Positions 16,426 to 25,617 of a stretch of DNA of 64,000 nucleotides are shown piece after piece (position 1 is the first letter of the stretch; each line of letters opens with the position of its first letter). The stretch is from Candidatus Helarchaeota archaeon. GTDB lineage: Archaea; Asgardarchaeota; Lokiarchaeia; Helarchaeales; RDOG01. The stretch covers positions 30,357 to 94,356 of the forward strand of contig JALGVI010000012.1 of the NCBI GenBank assembly GCA_029838215.1, given 5' to 3'. The notes below the pieces were generated by a model. It worked only from the letters and a program-made list of their open reading frames with translations. It was not told the DNA's origin and ran no database searches. Both the position numbers and the translations under genes were made by a program.

Positions 16426-17508
16426 TCAAATTGAGAATCGTAATAATGCTGCAATGCCACCCAATTTTTCGAGTTGTTCTCCTGCAGGATGGTGAACGCT
16501 GATGAATACAGGTTGTCCTCCACTTTTTTCTACGTTTATTATTAAACTTTCAATTCTTCTTCGATCTTCATCAGTACCTTTTCGAAATCGAGTATCGGTC
16601 AACAATATTTTATCCACAGCACCATAGTTAATGGCTCGCTCGACATCAGCAAGTCCATAAGTCACGTCATTTTTTTCCTTGCTAATTCGTTTTATTACTT
16701 CTTCCATTAGAGCATTTTCTTGCCCTATCCTGAAATTGTCCACGAGTTTTGATACCTTTCCTTTTTTAATGATTTCATATATTGCAGACTTCGTGCCACT
16801 TGAGGCATCTTCCAATTTCACGATTCCAGCAATTTTGGGCGAATTCTTTTTGAGAAACGTTAAGAAATGTTCTTTCACGCTTCCAGGTCCACCGAGAATT
16901 ATTATCTTGATATCTTCTCGAGAAACGTGTTCATCCATAACTTGAAGCACGTTCTTGAAAAAGTCTTGAAGGGCCTTGTCGTGATATGATACATTATACC
17001 GTTTTCCCGGAATATTTTCCGTGATTTTTGCAACTACATTTATTCCCGTGTCGCTAACCGTTGCAATGCAAGATTCTCCTTTATCCATCGTAATAATTAG
17101 GAATTCAGGTGTCTCAGATGATTTTAATGCACGATCAAGTCTTCGTAAAAAATAAGGCGTCCATTCTTTTTTTACGATGGTTATTTCTGAAAGAGGTTGG
17201 AGGTTAAACGTGTGATGATCATGGAGAGAAACTAAATCTTCAGGTCCGAAAATGATTTTTCCCGTCACGCGAAGCCTTGTTGTAAAAGGATGGAACTCAA
17301 ATTTCTCAACTTCTATTCCTAAAAAGACTTTTACACGTTCACCACTATCGGCACGTTCTCTTTCATTTTCTTTTCGAATCCTGCGAACTGTTTTACCATA
17401 GATGCGGTCAGAAGGCATTAAGATATTGTACACGTGCCATAAGTCATCAATGTTTTCAAGCTGTACCTTGATCTCTTTCTTTTTCAGGTCTTGTTCAAGA
17501 ATTTTCAT
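16426..17508 (-). CDS. pelA: Pelota (aPelota), mRNA surveillance / ribosome rescue factor
   Basis: 360 residues, the family length. The three eRF1-like domains are present: N-terminal Sm-like (IKVQLENIDDLWHVYNILMPSDRIYGKTVRR ... FHPFTTRLRVTGKI), central (LIITMDKGESCIATVSDTGI, GGPGSVKEHFLTFL), and C-terminal (VTYGLADVERAINYGAVDKILLTDT ... VFISVHHPAGEQLEKLGGIAALLRF). It binds stalled ribosomes with aEF1A and ABCE1, lacking the GGQ of release factors. The rimI gene is divergent from it, with about 90 bases between the starts. Confidence 0.96.
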   Translation of the reverse strand: MKILEQDLKKKEIKVQLENIDDLWHVYNILMPSDRIYGKTVRRIRKENERERADSGERVKVFLGIEVEKFEFHPFTTRLRVTGKIIFGPEDLVSLHDHHTFNLQPLSEITIVKKEWTPYFLRRLDRALKSSETPEFLIITMDKGESCIATVSDTGINVVAKITENIPGKRYNVSYHDKALQDFFKNVLQVMDEHVSREDIKIIILGGPGSVKEHFLTFLKKNSPKIAGIVKLEDASSGTKSAIYEIIKKGKVSKLVDNFRIGQENALMEEVIKRISKEKNDVTYGLADVERAINYGAVDKILLTDTRFRKGTDEDRRRIESLIINVEKSGGQPVFISVHHPAGEQLEKLGGIAALLRFSI

Positions 17509-17598
17509 GTTATTGCCTTCATTCCAAAAAAAATGATGTTTTCTGAAGATATTTTTCCGTGATTTTATTTCAGCTATTGAATTTCAAATTTTTAAATC

Positions 17599-18090
17599 AT
17601 GATACAAGATCGATCCTTGATAAAAGATTTCGTGATCATCGTGAAAATAGATAAACAAGTTCAAATCAGGCGAGCAGTTGAAGCCGATTTATCCAAAATG
17701 CATGACATAGAAGTTAAGTCTTTCTCACATCCTTATGGCAAGGACTTTTTTCGTTATCTTTGGAAGCAAAAGACGACCCGATTTTTCGTGGCAGTATCAG
17801 ATGGGGAAGTCATTGGATATATTATTGGGTTAAGGCGTGATGAAAGAGTGGGACACGTGGTTTCTATCGCAGTTACTCCCGGTCAACAGGGCAAGGGTAT
17901 TGGAAAAAGCTTGCTGAATCGAGTGGTAGAAGACCTCGGTTCCGAAGAGATTTGGCTTGAAGTTAGCACTGAGAATGAAAAAGCACGTAATTTTTATGAA
18001 ACGATGGGGTTCAGATTTAAGGAACATCTTCCACGTTACTATCAAAGTGGCGAAGATGCCATTCGAATGGTCCTATTTATTGCCAAATAA
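17599..18090 (+). CDS. rimI: GNAT N-acetyltransferase, RimI/archaeal NAT-type
   Basis: 163 residues (or ~148 from an internal start before VQIRRAVEADLSKMHDIE). The GNAT acetyl-CoA motif is clear in VSIAVTPGQQGKGIGKSLLNRV (Q/R-x-x-G-x-G/A), preceded by FFVAVSDGEVIGYIIG and followed by LEVSTENEKARNFYETMGF. Archaeal proteins of this family acetylate protein N-termini co-translationally. Pelota is transcribed divergently. Confidence 0.88.
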   Translation: MIQDRSLIKDFVIIVKIDKQVQIRRAVEADLSKMHDIEVKSFSHPYGKDFFRYLWKQKTTRFFVAVSDGEVIGYIIGLRRDERVGHVVSIAVTPGQQGKGIGKSLLNRVVEDLGSEEIWLEVSTENEKARNFYETMGFRFKEHLPRYYQSGEDAIRMVLFIAK

Positions 18091-18113
18091 AAAAGGAGTT
18101 CATTTTCAAAAAT

Positions 18114-18884
18114 TTAGTTGATCAAGTCAAATAATTGATTTATTATAGTAGTATCAACTTTTGGGTATTTCTTTTGAAATTCTTCAAAAAGCATCTCTGC
18201 TTCTTCTTTGAACTCCACGTATTTCGATCGGTGAGTCTCAGCAAAACGACCCCTTGAAGTCTCGTAATAGAATTGAGCTTGAAAAATCTTGTTTCTAATC
18301 TTTAAAAGTTCCATTTCGATTTGTGACCGAACTTCAAATAGACCAATTGCATACGTGATGTATTCACCAACCCGATTTGAAACTTGGATCAAGCGGGTGA
18401 ATGCCTTATTGAGATATGGGGCAAATTTCTTTTTTACATCTTCAATGGGCATTGTTTCATAATACAAGCTCAGCTCATAATTCGTAAAATCTTCACCAAT
18501 GGTCTCCACGTCAAACTCATCATCAGGACCTTGCTTGCGTAAAACATCTGGCAATACTAAATGCTTTATTTGCAGGTAGACGTCTTCTAAGATACGAGCA
18601 TAATCTTCATTTGAAAACCGGTTTTCAATATTTTTCGCCATGTATTGAATTGACCGCTCGATTATGGTTGGAGTATGTTGAAAAGTTACCGAGAATTTAA
18701 TTCTCTTTCTTTTCACGTCTAAATGAACAATGGCAGAGATTCGTTCACCTTTTTTATATAGAACTCTGACCGTGAATGGGTCTATTTCCTCAACCAGTCC
18801 TTGAGCTTCTTTTTCCGTTAATTCCTCCTGAATTACGGATTCAATGGTCGGTTCTTCTTCTTCCCAGATATCATCTAAATCCAT
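18114..18884 (-). CDS. Conserved-looking hypothetical protein, ~256 residues
   Basis: Not recognised. Acidic N-terminus (DLDDIWEEEEPTIESV), a beta-rich part (PFTVRVLYKKGERISAIVHLDVKRKRIKFSVTFQ read in two pieces), then a long helical C-terminal half with many aromatic residues (FYYETSRGRFAETHRSKYVEF). Soluble; no Cys clusters or nucleotide motifs. ATG 18884 preferred over GTG 18893. Single gene, convergent with rimI. Confidence 0.55.
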   Translation of the reverse strand: MDLDDIWEEEEPTIESVIQEELTEKEAQGLVEEIDPFTVRVLYKKGERISAIVHLDVKRKRIKFSVTFQHTPTIIERSIQYMAKNIENRFSNEDYARILEDVYLQIKHLVLPDVLRKQGPDDEFDVETIGEDFTNYELSLYYETMPIEDVKKKFAPYLNKAFTRLIQVSNRVGEYITYAIGLFEVRSQIEMELLKIRNKIFQAQFYYETSRGRFAETHRSKYVEFKEEAEMLFEEFQKKYPKVDTTIINQLFDLIN

Positions 18885-19193
18885 GGAGGTCACGATAAAA
18901 ATTCAATTAATTTTAATGCTTTGTTTATTCTCCGCAAGTCATAATTTAAACTTAATTGAAAGCATGAGTCAAGTTCATTCCTATAATGAGCATGGCTTTC
19001 TGGATGCGATTTTTTCCATTATAAGTCAATTCTAGCGGCAAGATGCTGTCTAGTATTAACGATTTTCAATAAAAGACTTTAAATACCTGTTATTCATTGA
19101 AACAATCGAATGAGAGTTGATGCAGGTCAAAACTCGAGTTTACAAGCTCATTTCTCGCTGAATTCGACTTGAGCTATTATTACACGATTTAAA
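18885..19193. other. Intergenic region between divergent genes (309 nt)
   Basis: No gene found. The spacer separates two divergent genes, so it should carry promoters in both directions. CTTTAAATAC at about 19077-19086 resembles an archaeal TATA box for the glcD-like gene; nothing else stands out. Confidence 0.35.
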
Positions 19194-20624
19194 ATGAACG
19201 ATTTAAAGGATAGGTCTTTCATGGACAAGCAAAAACTTCTTGACGATTTAACAGGGATAGTTGGAAAAAGTAATGTATCGATTGATGAAGCCGTTCTCTT
19301 TCTTTACTCATCAGATGTAGCATTTGAATCGGATATTTTCCCCGACATTGTTGTTCGTCCGTCGACTACGGAGGAAGTCTCCCAGATCGTGCGTTACGCA
19401 AATGATAACAAGATTCCCATCACGCCAAGAGGTGCGGGAAGCGGTGCGTCAGGTAGTGCCGTTGCAGTAAAGGGCGGCATCCTTCTCGATCTCACGCGCA
19501 TGAATAAAATTCTTGAATTGGACACGGATAATTTCATGGTCGCGGTTCAGCCAGGCGTTGTATTAGTAAACTTGAATGAATATCTCAAGCCACATGGATT
19601 GTTTCTACCCGTTGATTTGGGTAGCGCCTCAATGGCAAATATAGGTGGAACCATTGCTAATAATGGTGGAGGGTTGCGAGCCGTAAAATATGGCGTGATG
19701 AGAAATTACGTCATGGGATTGGAAGTCGTCTTACCATCAGGGGAAATCTTGGAAACAGGCGGAAAAACGCGTAAAAATGTCGTGGGTTATGATATAGTGA
19801 GCTTATTTACAGGCTCTGAAGGCACGCTCGGTATCATTACAAAAGCAATCTTGAAGATTATTGCAATTCCAAAACACGTTGGAGTCGTTTTTGCAGTTTA
19901 TGATGACTTGTATAAAGCAGGAAAAACCGTTCCGGCAATATTTAAATCTGGAATCTTGCCCAGTGCAATAGAAATCTTGGATCAAACCGCAATTTTAGCA
20001 ATAAATAAATATAGACCCGATGTTAACTTGCCACAATCTGCAGAAGCAATCCTATTGTTTGAAATCGATGGACCGATTCCCATTGAACGTGAAATCACCA
20101 TTATTGAAGAGACGTGCAGAGAACAAGGTGCAATAGAAGTGAAAAAAACTACTGATGAAGCAGAGCGAACACGCTTGTGGGAAGCACGAAAATTGGTCGG
20201 TGCCGCATCTACTCGAGTGCGGGAGGGATATTCACGCGTGTATGAAGGAGAAGATATCACGGTAACACCAATGGACATTCCCGATGTTCTCCTAGAATTA
20301 AGAGCACTCTCAAAGAGGTACGACTTGCCAATTGTCGTATTCGGTCATATTGGAGATGGTAATTTACATCCTGCTATAACGGTCCGAAAAAAAAATCCGC
20401 AGGACCTCCTAAAGCTTAAACAGTTAGTTGATGAAATTCATGAATTGGCACTCAGCAAAGGCGGAGTAGTTACAGGCGAGCACGGTATCGGCGTGCAGCG
20501 TGCCAAGTATTTAAAGAATAATCCGCTCAATTTACATGTCATGCGATTAATCAAAAAAGTATTAGATCCAAATAACATCATGAACCCGGGAAAAATGGAT
20601 TTAGACCCAATTTACGAAGCGTAG
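19194..20624 (+). CDS. glcD: FAD-linked 2-hydroxyacid oxidase, GlcD/D-lactate dehydrogenase family
   Basis: 476 residues. N-terminal FAD-binding type 4 (PCMH) domain: VVRPSTTEEVSQIVRYAND, ITPRGAGSGASGSAVAVKGG, DLGSASMANIGGTIANNGGG, GYDIVSLFTGSEGTLGIITKA. C-terminal FAD-oxidase domain with YEGEDITVTPMDIPDVLL, FGHIGDGNLHPAITV and the closing GEHGIGVQRAKYLKNN. It oxidises D-lactate, glycolate or a similar hydroxyacid and passes electrons to the next gene product. A start at ATG 19221 is possible. Immediately followed by the glcF-like gene (start directly after the stop). Confidence 0.92.
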   Translation: MNDLKDRSFMDKQKLLDDLTGIVGKSNVSIDEAVLFLYSSDVAFESDIFPDIVVRPSTTEEVSQIVRYANDNKIPITPRGAGSGASGSAVAVKGGILLDLTRMNKILELDTDNFMVAVQPGVVLVNLNEYLKPHGLFLPVDLGSASMANIGGTIANNGGGLRAVKYGVMRNYVMGLEVVLPSGEILETGGKTRKNVVGYDIVSLFTGSEGTLGIITKAILKIIAIPKHVGVVFAVYDDLYKAGKTVPAIFKSGILPSAIEILDQTAILAINKYRPDVNLPQSAEAILLFEIDGPIPIEREITIIEETCREQGAIEVKKTTDEAERTRLWEARKLVGAASTRVREGYSRVYEGEDITVTPMDIPDVLLELRALSKRYDLPIVVFGHIGDGNLHPAITVRKKNPQDLLKLKQLVDEIHELALSKGGVVTGEHGIGVQRAKYLKNNPLNLHVMRLIKKVLDPNNIMNPGKMDLDPIYEA

Positions 20625-21821
20625 ATGAGGACAATGGAAAAATTAAAAGATTTAGAACAAGAAATGCTGAAATGCGTGCGTTGTGGTAAGTGCCGCGACA
20701 CTTGTAGAACATTACTTGAAACAGATGAAGAAGGAGATTTAGTTCCAACGTGGGAGTCAAGAAGCTCTCGAGGACGAGTCCGCATGGCTTTGGGCTTGGT
20801 TCAAGAAAAAATACCATCAACGCCTCGATTGATTCAAGATTTTTATAATTGTCTATTATGCAATCGATGCGTGTCTACTTGTCCAAGTGGTGTTGACGTT
20901 CCGAAAATCATTGAAGGCGTCCGTGGATTCATCGTAGGTGAAGATCTTGCGCCTCCCAATGTAAAAGCACTCCTTCAAGCACTTGATGAGACACGTAACA
21001 TATTCGAAATGGATCAAGATGAGCGGCTCATCTGGACGGAAATGGAAGCAGAAGAAATAATGGAAGACAAGGTTTTGAAGGAGGCAGACCTATGCTTTTT
21101 TGTGGGTTGTCAGGCATCTTTCAAAGGATCTCTTGCAGGCATCCCTGAAGCGATTGCCTTGATCTTGGATTCCCTTAACATCAATTTTACCGTTCTTGGC
21201 GAAGAAGAATGGTGTTGCGGTAATCCATATTTCCTTCTCGGACTTGAGAATGAAAAGGCCAAGGAACTGGTATCACACAACATAGAAAAAATGCAGGAAC
21301 TCAAGGTAAAGCAAATCTTAACCACCTGTCCGGGATGCTTTCGCGTGTGGACAAAAATCTATCCAAAAATTTGGGGCCAACCATTACCCTTCGAGATCAT
21401 CCACTCCACCCAATTCTTCTCGGAATTGATTGACAAAAATCACATCAACATTCCTAAAAAACTCCAGCAAATCGTTGGATATCAAGATCCTTGCGAGTTA
21501 GGACGTCATTGTGGGATATATGAAGAACCCAGAAAGATATTGAACCATCTTGCAGGCTCAAATTTTAAGGAACTCCCATTAAATAGAGACGACTCCAACT
21601 GTTGTGGTGGTGGCGGATTAGCCAAAGCCGTAGCTGAGAAGATGACATTAGAGATTGCTAGATTCAAATTACATGAGTTCCTCGATATTGGAAGCAATTT
21701 GTTAGTTACTGCTTGTCCTGCTTGCTATGAAAATTTGATGAGAGGATTGGACCAGAGCGAAGAAAAAATTGAAATTAAAGACGTGAATCAACTGCTGGCA
21801 GAATTACTCGATCTCTCATGA
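20625..21821 (+). CDS. glcF: Iron-sulfur/CCG-domain subunit, GlcF-like
   Basis: 398 residues. Two 4Fe-4S motifs near the N-terminus: CVRCGKCRDTC and CLLCNRCVSTCPSGV. Then two CCG domains: CFFVGCQASF ... EEWCCGNP ... TTCPGCFRVW and DPCELGRHCGIY ... NCCGGGGLAKA ... TACPACYENL. This is the partner of the FAD subunit: electrons pass through the clusters, probably to a HdrD-like or quinone/ferredoxin acceptor. The pair resembles glycolate/lactate oxidase GlcDF and heterodisulfide reductase-linked LDHs. Convergent with a membrane protein; coding ends overlap by 34 bases. Confidence 0.9.
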   Translation: MRTMEKLKDLEQEMLKCVRCGKCRDTCRTLLETDEEGDLVPTWESRSSRGRVRMALGLVQEKIPSTPRLIQDFYNCLLCNRCVSTCPSGVDVPKIIEGVRGFIVGEDLAPPNVKALLQALDETRNIFEMDQDERLIWTEMEAEEIMEDKVLKEADLCFFVGCQASFKGSLAGIPEAIALILDSLNINFTVLGEEEWCCGNPYFLLGLENEKAKELVSHNIEKMQELKVKQILTTCPGCFRVWTKIYPKIWGQPLPFEIIHSTQFFSELIDKNHINIPKKLQQIVGYQDPCELGRHCGIYEEPRKILNHLAGSNFKELPLNRDDSNCCGGGGLAKAVAEKMTLEIARFKLHEFLDIGSNLLVTACPACYENLMRGLDQSEEKIEIKDVNQLLAELLDLS

Positions 21822-22477
21822 AAACGTTTTGCTCCTCTCAGGACTTCTTTTATTGCACCGCTCTCGCCTTTTTCTAATAATTTTTTCTTTCTTTTTATGT
21901 CACCGACGGCGTTAAAATATAAGGCAAAGAAAACACCAACCAAAAATAGTGATATATCAACGATCCAATAAATCAAGTCTATCGGAATTGCCGGCTGTAG
22001 CAAATACCGAAGAAATAACTGTTCCAGATAAAAATTGATGAAGGCGATATTACTAAGCTCACCACTGAATTGAGGAAATATCGGATAACACAAATATACC
22101 GTGTGAAAGATGGAGAACAATGTCCCAGCCAAATGAATAAGTGGTAAGGTAGCTAAAATATATTGTTGCCGATCTTCTTTAAGTGCAATTATGATAATGA
22201 AAATGACAATGCAAATCACGCCAATGATTAACAGGTTATGGCTGTATTTCATTGCATCCGAAATGATGAGATTCCCCTCAACGAAGATCATCGTTGAATC
22301 AAAATCAACGAGAAAGTATGGAATGAAACGAAGATAGTTTAAAATGTCCAAGGAGAACAGAAGCAAAGATAATAGTATGAAATCCGGAAGAAATATGAGA
22401 ATAAAAATCAAAATAAGGCTCAATTTTTGAAATTTTGCTTTCAGGACAACTGCAAGACCTATCAAGGCGAAAAACAT
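21788..22477 (-). CDS. Membrane protein, unknown, ~229 residues
   Basis: About five hydrophobic segments: at the N-terminus (FALIGLAVVL, LSLILIFILIFLPDFILLSL), in the middle (LLIIGVICIVIFIIIIAL, LPLIHLAGTLFSIF) and near the end (IVDISLFLVGVFFALYF). The C-terminus is basic and cytoplasmic (KRKKKLLEKGES). It follows another membrane protein gene by 11 bases and phoU; these three are likely one operon. Its end overlaps the convergent glcF-like gene. No family recognised. Confidence 0.55.
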   Translation of the reverse strand: MFFALIGLAVVLKAKFQKLSLILIFILIFLPDFILLSLLLFSLDILNYLRFIPYFLVDFDSTMIFVEGNLIISDAMKYSHNLLIIGVICIVIFIIIIALKEDRQQYILATLPLIHLAGTLFSIFHTVYLCYPIFPQFSGELSNIAFINFYLEQLFLRYLLQPAIPIDLIYWIVDISLFLVGVFFALYFNAVGDIKRKKKLLEKGESGAIKEVLRGAKRFHERSSNSASS

Positions 22478-22488
22478 GTCAAATCACT

Positions 22489-22932
22489 TCATTGTTGCAT
22501 GTGTAGATTCATCAAATAATGACCAAAATAAGCAAGAACAACGACGAATGCAGAAAGAAATATTATCAGACCCACTACTTGTGAAACCATGATGACAATC
22601 ACATCCGTTAGCATGGTTGGAGGAATTTCATAATTTAATAAAGTACTCAGCAACATCGTCAGGATGTTCCAAATAAGGAAGCATAGATTAATGACAGTAA
22701 ACGTTAGAAGAGCATGAAAGAATCGGGTTCGATGTGGACTTTCCATCCCGGTACAAACAGTTCGAAACATTAGTGGAATGGCAATGAAGAGAGATAAATA
22801 ATATGGCACGGAAATAATGATCAAAAACGTGAGTAGTTCTATTAACATGAGTTGATCCCAGCTCAGCAGTTTATAAAGTGCGTCGCAAAGCACAAAGACA
22901 AATCGTCTTACAGAATTCAATGATTTTTTCAC
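22489..22932 (-). CDS. Membrane protein, unknown, up to 147 residues
   Basis: Four hydrophobic segments (LLTFLIIISVPYYLSLFIAIPL; FHALLTFTVINLCFLIW; MLTDVIVIMVSQVVGLIIFL; FVVVLAYFGHYLMNL). The longest frame overlaps the end of the phoU-like gene by about 60 bases; an inner start such as MLIELLTF would reduce the overlap. Together with the next gene it may act with the PhoU-like protein, but this is only from position. Confidence 0.5.
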   Translation of the reverse strand: MKKSLNSVRRFVFVLCDALYKLLSWDQLMLIELLTFLIIISVPYYLSLFIAIPLMFRTVCTGMESPHRTRFFHALLTFTVINLCFLIWNILTMLLSTLLNYEIPPTMLTDVIVIMVSQVVGLIIFLSAFVVVLAYFGHYLMNLHMQQ

Positions 22933-23866
22933 AATTATCTAATATAATTTGAGATGTTGTTTCTGGAGTCTCTTCCTTATCAATCGCCATCTCTACTTTT
23001 CGTTTTTCCTCTTTCGATGGCTCGATCTTGTTCAACACGTCAATTGCTTCTTTTGTCTTATTGAATAAGAAAGATGAAATGGAATCAGAGAGCAACTCGG
23101 ACGTCAATCGAAGAATGGGCAAGGTATCACTGAGTGTTTTAGTAGGTTGGGACTTGATAAAGCTATTTGACATTCGTCCGAGAGTTTCGGCAGCTTCGTT
23201 TATCGTCACGATGAAAAATGCAAAGTCCATGGCATCTTGCGTGTTAATTTTCATCTTCATTAGGATGGAAGGCTGGATCAGACCTTTCCTAAGCTGTCGA
23301 TGAACTCTCAAGTAATAACGATTTATATTATCTCTTGAGGAAAGCACGGCTTGTGCAACGGATTTATCATTATTTTCAACGGCATAAATGAAATTATTCA
23401 TGAGTTCCAAGACATTCCTACTAACCATTTTAATCAATTCGTTCAGTGATGTTTCCTTCAAAGCCATGATGTCTTTGATGATAACCACGTTAGGAGTCTT
23501 GGAAAGAATCTCAAACCCGAGAAGATTAGAAACGAGATTTGATATCTTTATGTACTTGTCTTGCGTGAATGGGGTCTTAGTTTCAATTTTTATCACGTCA
23601 TTACCATCAAGAAACTTCGTTTGAATGACGTATGACAACGTTTTCATGTCTTGATATTTGTCAACATCAACCGTTGCCAGCATCTTCGATTCTGTTTCCT
23701 CCATGATGAAAGGCATGATTAGTAGAGAACCATCAGGATTTTCAAATACCTGAACTTCATTTTCTTCATTTAAACCGTGTTTTTTAGTCCAAGCCCGCGG
23801 AAGGCTCATTATTAATGTCTTTGACGATCCCCATTTGACAAGTTTTCGGGTTTCTCCGATTTTCAC
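22871..23866 (-). CDS. phoU: PhoU-domain regulator with N-terminal SpoVT/AbrB domain
   Basis: 331 residues. Residues 1-50 form a SpoVT-AbrB DNA-binding module (ETRKLVKWGSSKTLIMSLPRAWTKK), and the rest is two helical PhoU-like repeats (SLNELIKMVSRNVLELMNNF, DAMDFAFFIVTINEAAETLGRMSN). This fusion is the common archaeal PhoU form, thought to regulate phosphate uptake. No Pst transporter is next to it; the two downstream genes are unknown membrane proteins. Candidate TATA elements TTTATAAATT (23931-23940) and TTATAAATAT (23961-23970) lie upstream. Confidence 0.85.
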   Translation of the reverse strand: MKIGETRKLVKWGSSKTLIMSLPRAWTKKHGLNEENEVQVFENPDGSLLIMPFIMEETESKMLATVDVDKYQDMKTLSYVIQTKFLDGNDVIKIETKTPFTQDKYIKISNLVSNLLGFEILSKTPNVVIIKDIMALKETSLNELIKMVSRNVLELMNNFIYAVENNDKSVAQAVLSSRDNINRYYLRVHRQLRKGLIQPSILMKMKINTQDAMDFAFFIVTINEAAETLGRMSNSFIKSQPTKTLSDTLPILRLTSELLSDSISSFLFNKTKEAIDVLNKIEPSKEEKRKVEMAIDKEETPETTSQIILDNCEKIIEFCKTICLCALRRTL

Positions 23867-24106
23867 GTCTCCAACCTCTCGGAACTTCGCAACATATTCG
23901 TTTATTCTTGAATTTTATTTAGTTAGTTCGTTTATAAATTATAATAATTTTGTGACTAGTTTATAAATATACATAAAAATTATCCAAAAAAACAAGCGGA
24001 AAAAAAAACAAGCATTTTTCTTTTTCAAGTTACCGATTGTATCCGTAAAAAAAAGAGGATCCGTGTTGGATTTGGATCCGGAAAGAATAAAAGAGGGATG
24101 AATTTA

Positions 24107-24274
24107 TTAAGAGTAACCGAAAATCTCGGTAAGCAAGCTTGATAATTTCTGATTTAATCCATATACGGAATTTGAATCAATGATGATTTCATCATGATTA
24201 GTCTCGTTTGATAGCTCGAGCCGAGCAAAATATCCTGCTCCATCGCTCCACTTTTTAATCCGCACGTTAAACAT
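24107..24274 (-). CDS. Small protein, 55 residues
   Basis: Short frame inside a 770-base gap. From ATG 24274 it encodes a protein beginning MFNVRIKKWSDGAGYFARLE and ending LLTEIFGYS, with a plausible beta-beta-helix layout (SSLLTEIFGY at the end). A GGAG lies 11 bases upstream. Amino-acid composition looks protein-like. No family recognised. Confidence 0.45.
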   Translation of the reverse strand: MFNVRIKKWSDGAGYFARLELSNETNHDEIIIDSNSVYGLNQKLSSLLTEIFGYS

Positions 24275-24637
24275 TTAGCTCAATTCTCCAATTTTTATGA
24301 TCGACATCTTGCGATAATTTATCTCTCTTTAATTTTTAAGAGAGTTGAGGAGATCAAGAAATTCATGAAAAATTTCGTAATCCAATTTTCCAGTTTCCGA
24401 CTTATTTTTATTAGAATTCAATAAAATTTGAAGTAATATCGGAGCACTATTGAATGAATTTGTAGGAACGATTAGAAAGAGTTCCGAGCTTTAAAAAAAT
24501 GGCGACGACACGATTCTATTGGTCTTGAGTTTGATTAGAATTATCGGTTCATTACGTGAGAAAAATTTTTTAACCCTTTTCATTTTTTATAGATAAAGTG
24601 AATTTTTGTCAAAACACGGAAATGATTGTTGATATTC
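24275..24637. other. Intergenic region (363 nt), possible decayed ORF
   Basis: On the minus strand 24329-24490 is an open frame without ATG or GTG start whose product looks protein-like (ending DYEIFHEFLDLLNSLKN); it could start at an internal TTG or be a remnant. The right part must contain the S19e promoter. No RNA gene seen. Confidence 0.3.
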
Positions 24638-25093
24638 ATGACGACTGTCTACGATATTCCTGCTGATGCTTTTATTGAAGCCATGGCTAAAGAATTAAAA
24701 GAGAAACATGAGGCAGTTAAGCCTCCAGAATGGTCTGAGTATGTTAAAACGGGAGTTTCAAAAGAAAACATACCTGAGAATCCTGATTGGTGGTATGTTA
24801 GAGGAGCTTCCATCCTGCGTAAGATTTACATTAGACCAAATGTTGGCGTGCAGCATTTGCGGAATGCTTACGGAAGCCGGTATCGCCGCAATAAGATGCC
24901 CGCCCATTTTAGAAAGGGAGCCGGAAAGATCATTCGGAAGCTCCTGATTCAAATGGAAGAAGCTGGTCTTGTAGAAAAGTCAGAAGGTAAGGGTCGCAGA
25001 ATTTCCCGCAATGGGAGATCTGTAATGGACAGGGTGGCACATTCCGTGAAAAAATCTCTCGAAAAAGAAATTCCCGCTCTTCAAAAATATTAA
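24638..25093 (+). CDS. rps19e: Ribosomal protein S19e
   Basis: 151 residues from ATG 24638 (MTTVYDIPADAFIEAMAKEL), the conserved N-terminus of the family; upstream in-frame TTG codons are not needed. Further marks are PPEWSEYVKTGVSKE, WWYVRGASILRKIYI, GVQHLRNAYGSRYRRNK and a winged-helix C-terminus (LLIQMEEAGLVEKSEGKGRR). It belongs to the small subunit in archaea and eukaryotes. It begins the conserved S19e-PDCD5-L39e string. Confidence 0.97.
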   Translation: MTTVYDIPADAFIEAMAKELKEKHEAVKPPEWSEYVKTGVSKENIPENPDWWYVRGASILRKIYIRPNVGVQHLRNAYGSRYRRNKMPAHFRKGAGKIIRKLLIQMEEAGLVEKSEGKGRRISRNGRSVMDRVAHSVKKSLEKEIPALQKY

Positions 25094-25108
25094 TGGAGTG
25101 TAATTTCA

Positions 25109-25453
25109 ATGTCAGATGAAGAATTGGAAGAGATTCGACGAAGAAAAATGGCACAGCTCCAAGCTGAGGCTCAACAGCGAGCCGCGGTACAAGAGCAACA
25201 TGAAAAAATAGAAGCCCAGAAGACGGCTCTTCTTCGAACGATCTTGACACCTGAAGCTCGCACCAGATTGAATAGCATTAAAATGGTCAAGCCCCAATTC
25301 GCAGAAGGCATTGAATTGCAGTTGATCCAACTTGCACAATCTGGTCAATTATCTCGAATGGGCATTTCAATTCCCATAACGGACGAGCACCTGAAAATGA
25401 TATTATCAAGAGCTCAGGGGAAAAAACGGGACATGAAGATTCAGCGAATATAG
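25109..25453 (+). CDS. DNA/RNA-binding protein of the PDCD5 (TFAR19) family
   Basis: 114 residues. N-terminal helix ELEEIRRRKMAQLQAEAQQR, then the PDCD5 core (LRTILTPEARTRLNSIKMVK, LIQLAQSGQLSRMGISIPIT, LKMILSRAQGKKRDMKI). This small helical-bundle protein is conserved in archaea and eukaryotes and binds DNA; in archaea it is encoded beside S19e, as here. Gap of 15 bases to S19e and 9 bases to L39e implies one transcript. Confidence 0.95.
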   Translation: MSDEELEEIRRRKMAQLQAEAQQRAAVQEQHEKIEAQKTALLRTILTPEARTRLNSIKMVKPQFAEGIELQLIQLAQSGQLSRMGISIPITDEHLKMILSRAQGKKRDMKIQRI

Positions 25454-25462
25454 GTGAAAGAT

Positions 25463-25612
25463 ATGGTAAAAAGCTTGCCAAAAAAGATACGACTTGGAAA
25501 ACGTAACAAGGAAAATAATAGCGTGCCTGCGTGGATCATCGTGCGCACGAAAGGAAAAGTCCGAACGCATCCGAAGAAGCGACGTTGGCGGGCAAGTAGG
25601 TTAAAAGTATAA
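25463..25612 (+). CDS. rpl39e: Ribosomal protein L39e
   Basis: 49 residues, very basic. The frame from ATG 25463 contains LPKKIRLGKRNKENNSVPAW and IIVRTKGKVRTHPKKRRWRA, matching the L39e pattern 'K-RLAK--KQN-P-P-W---KT---+-+PK+R-WR++KL'. The short tail SRLKV ends the protein. L39e lines the exit tunnel of the large subunit. L31e usually follows directly in archaea; here it is about 1.7 kb away, behind a gene on the other strand. Confidence 0.95.
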   Translation: MVKSLPKKIRLGKRNKENNSVPAWIIVRTKGKVRTHPKKRRWRASRLKV

Positions 25613-25617
25613 AAACA

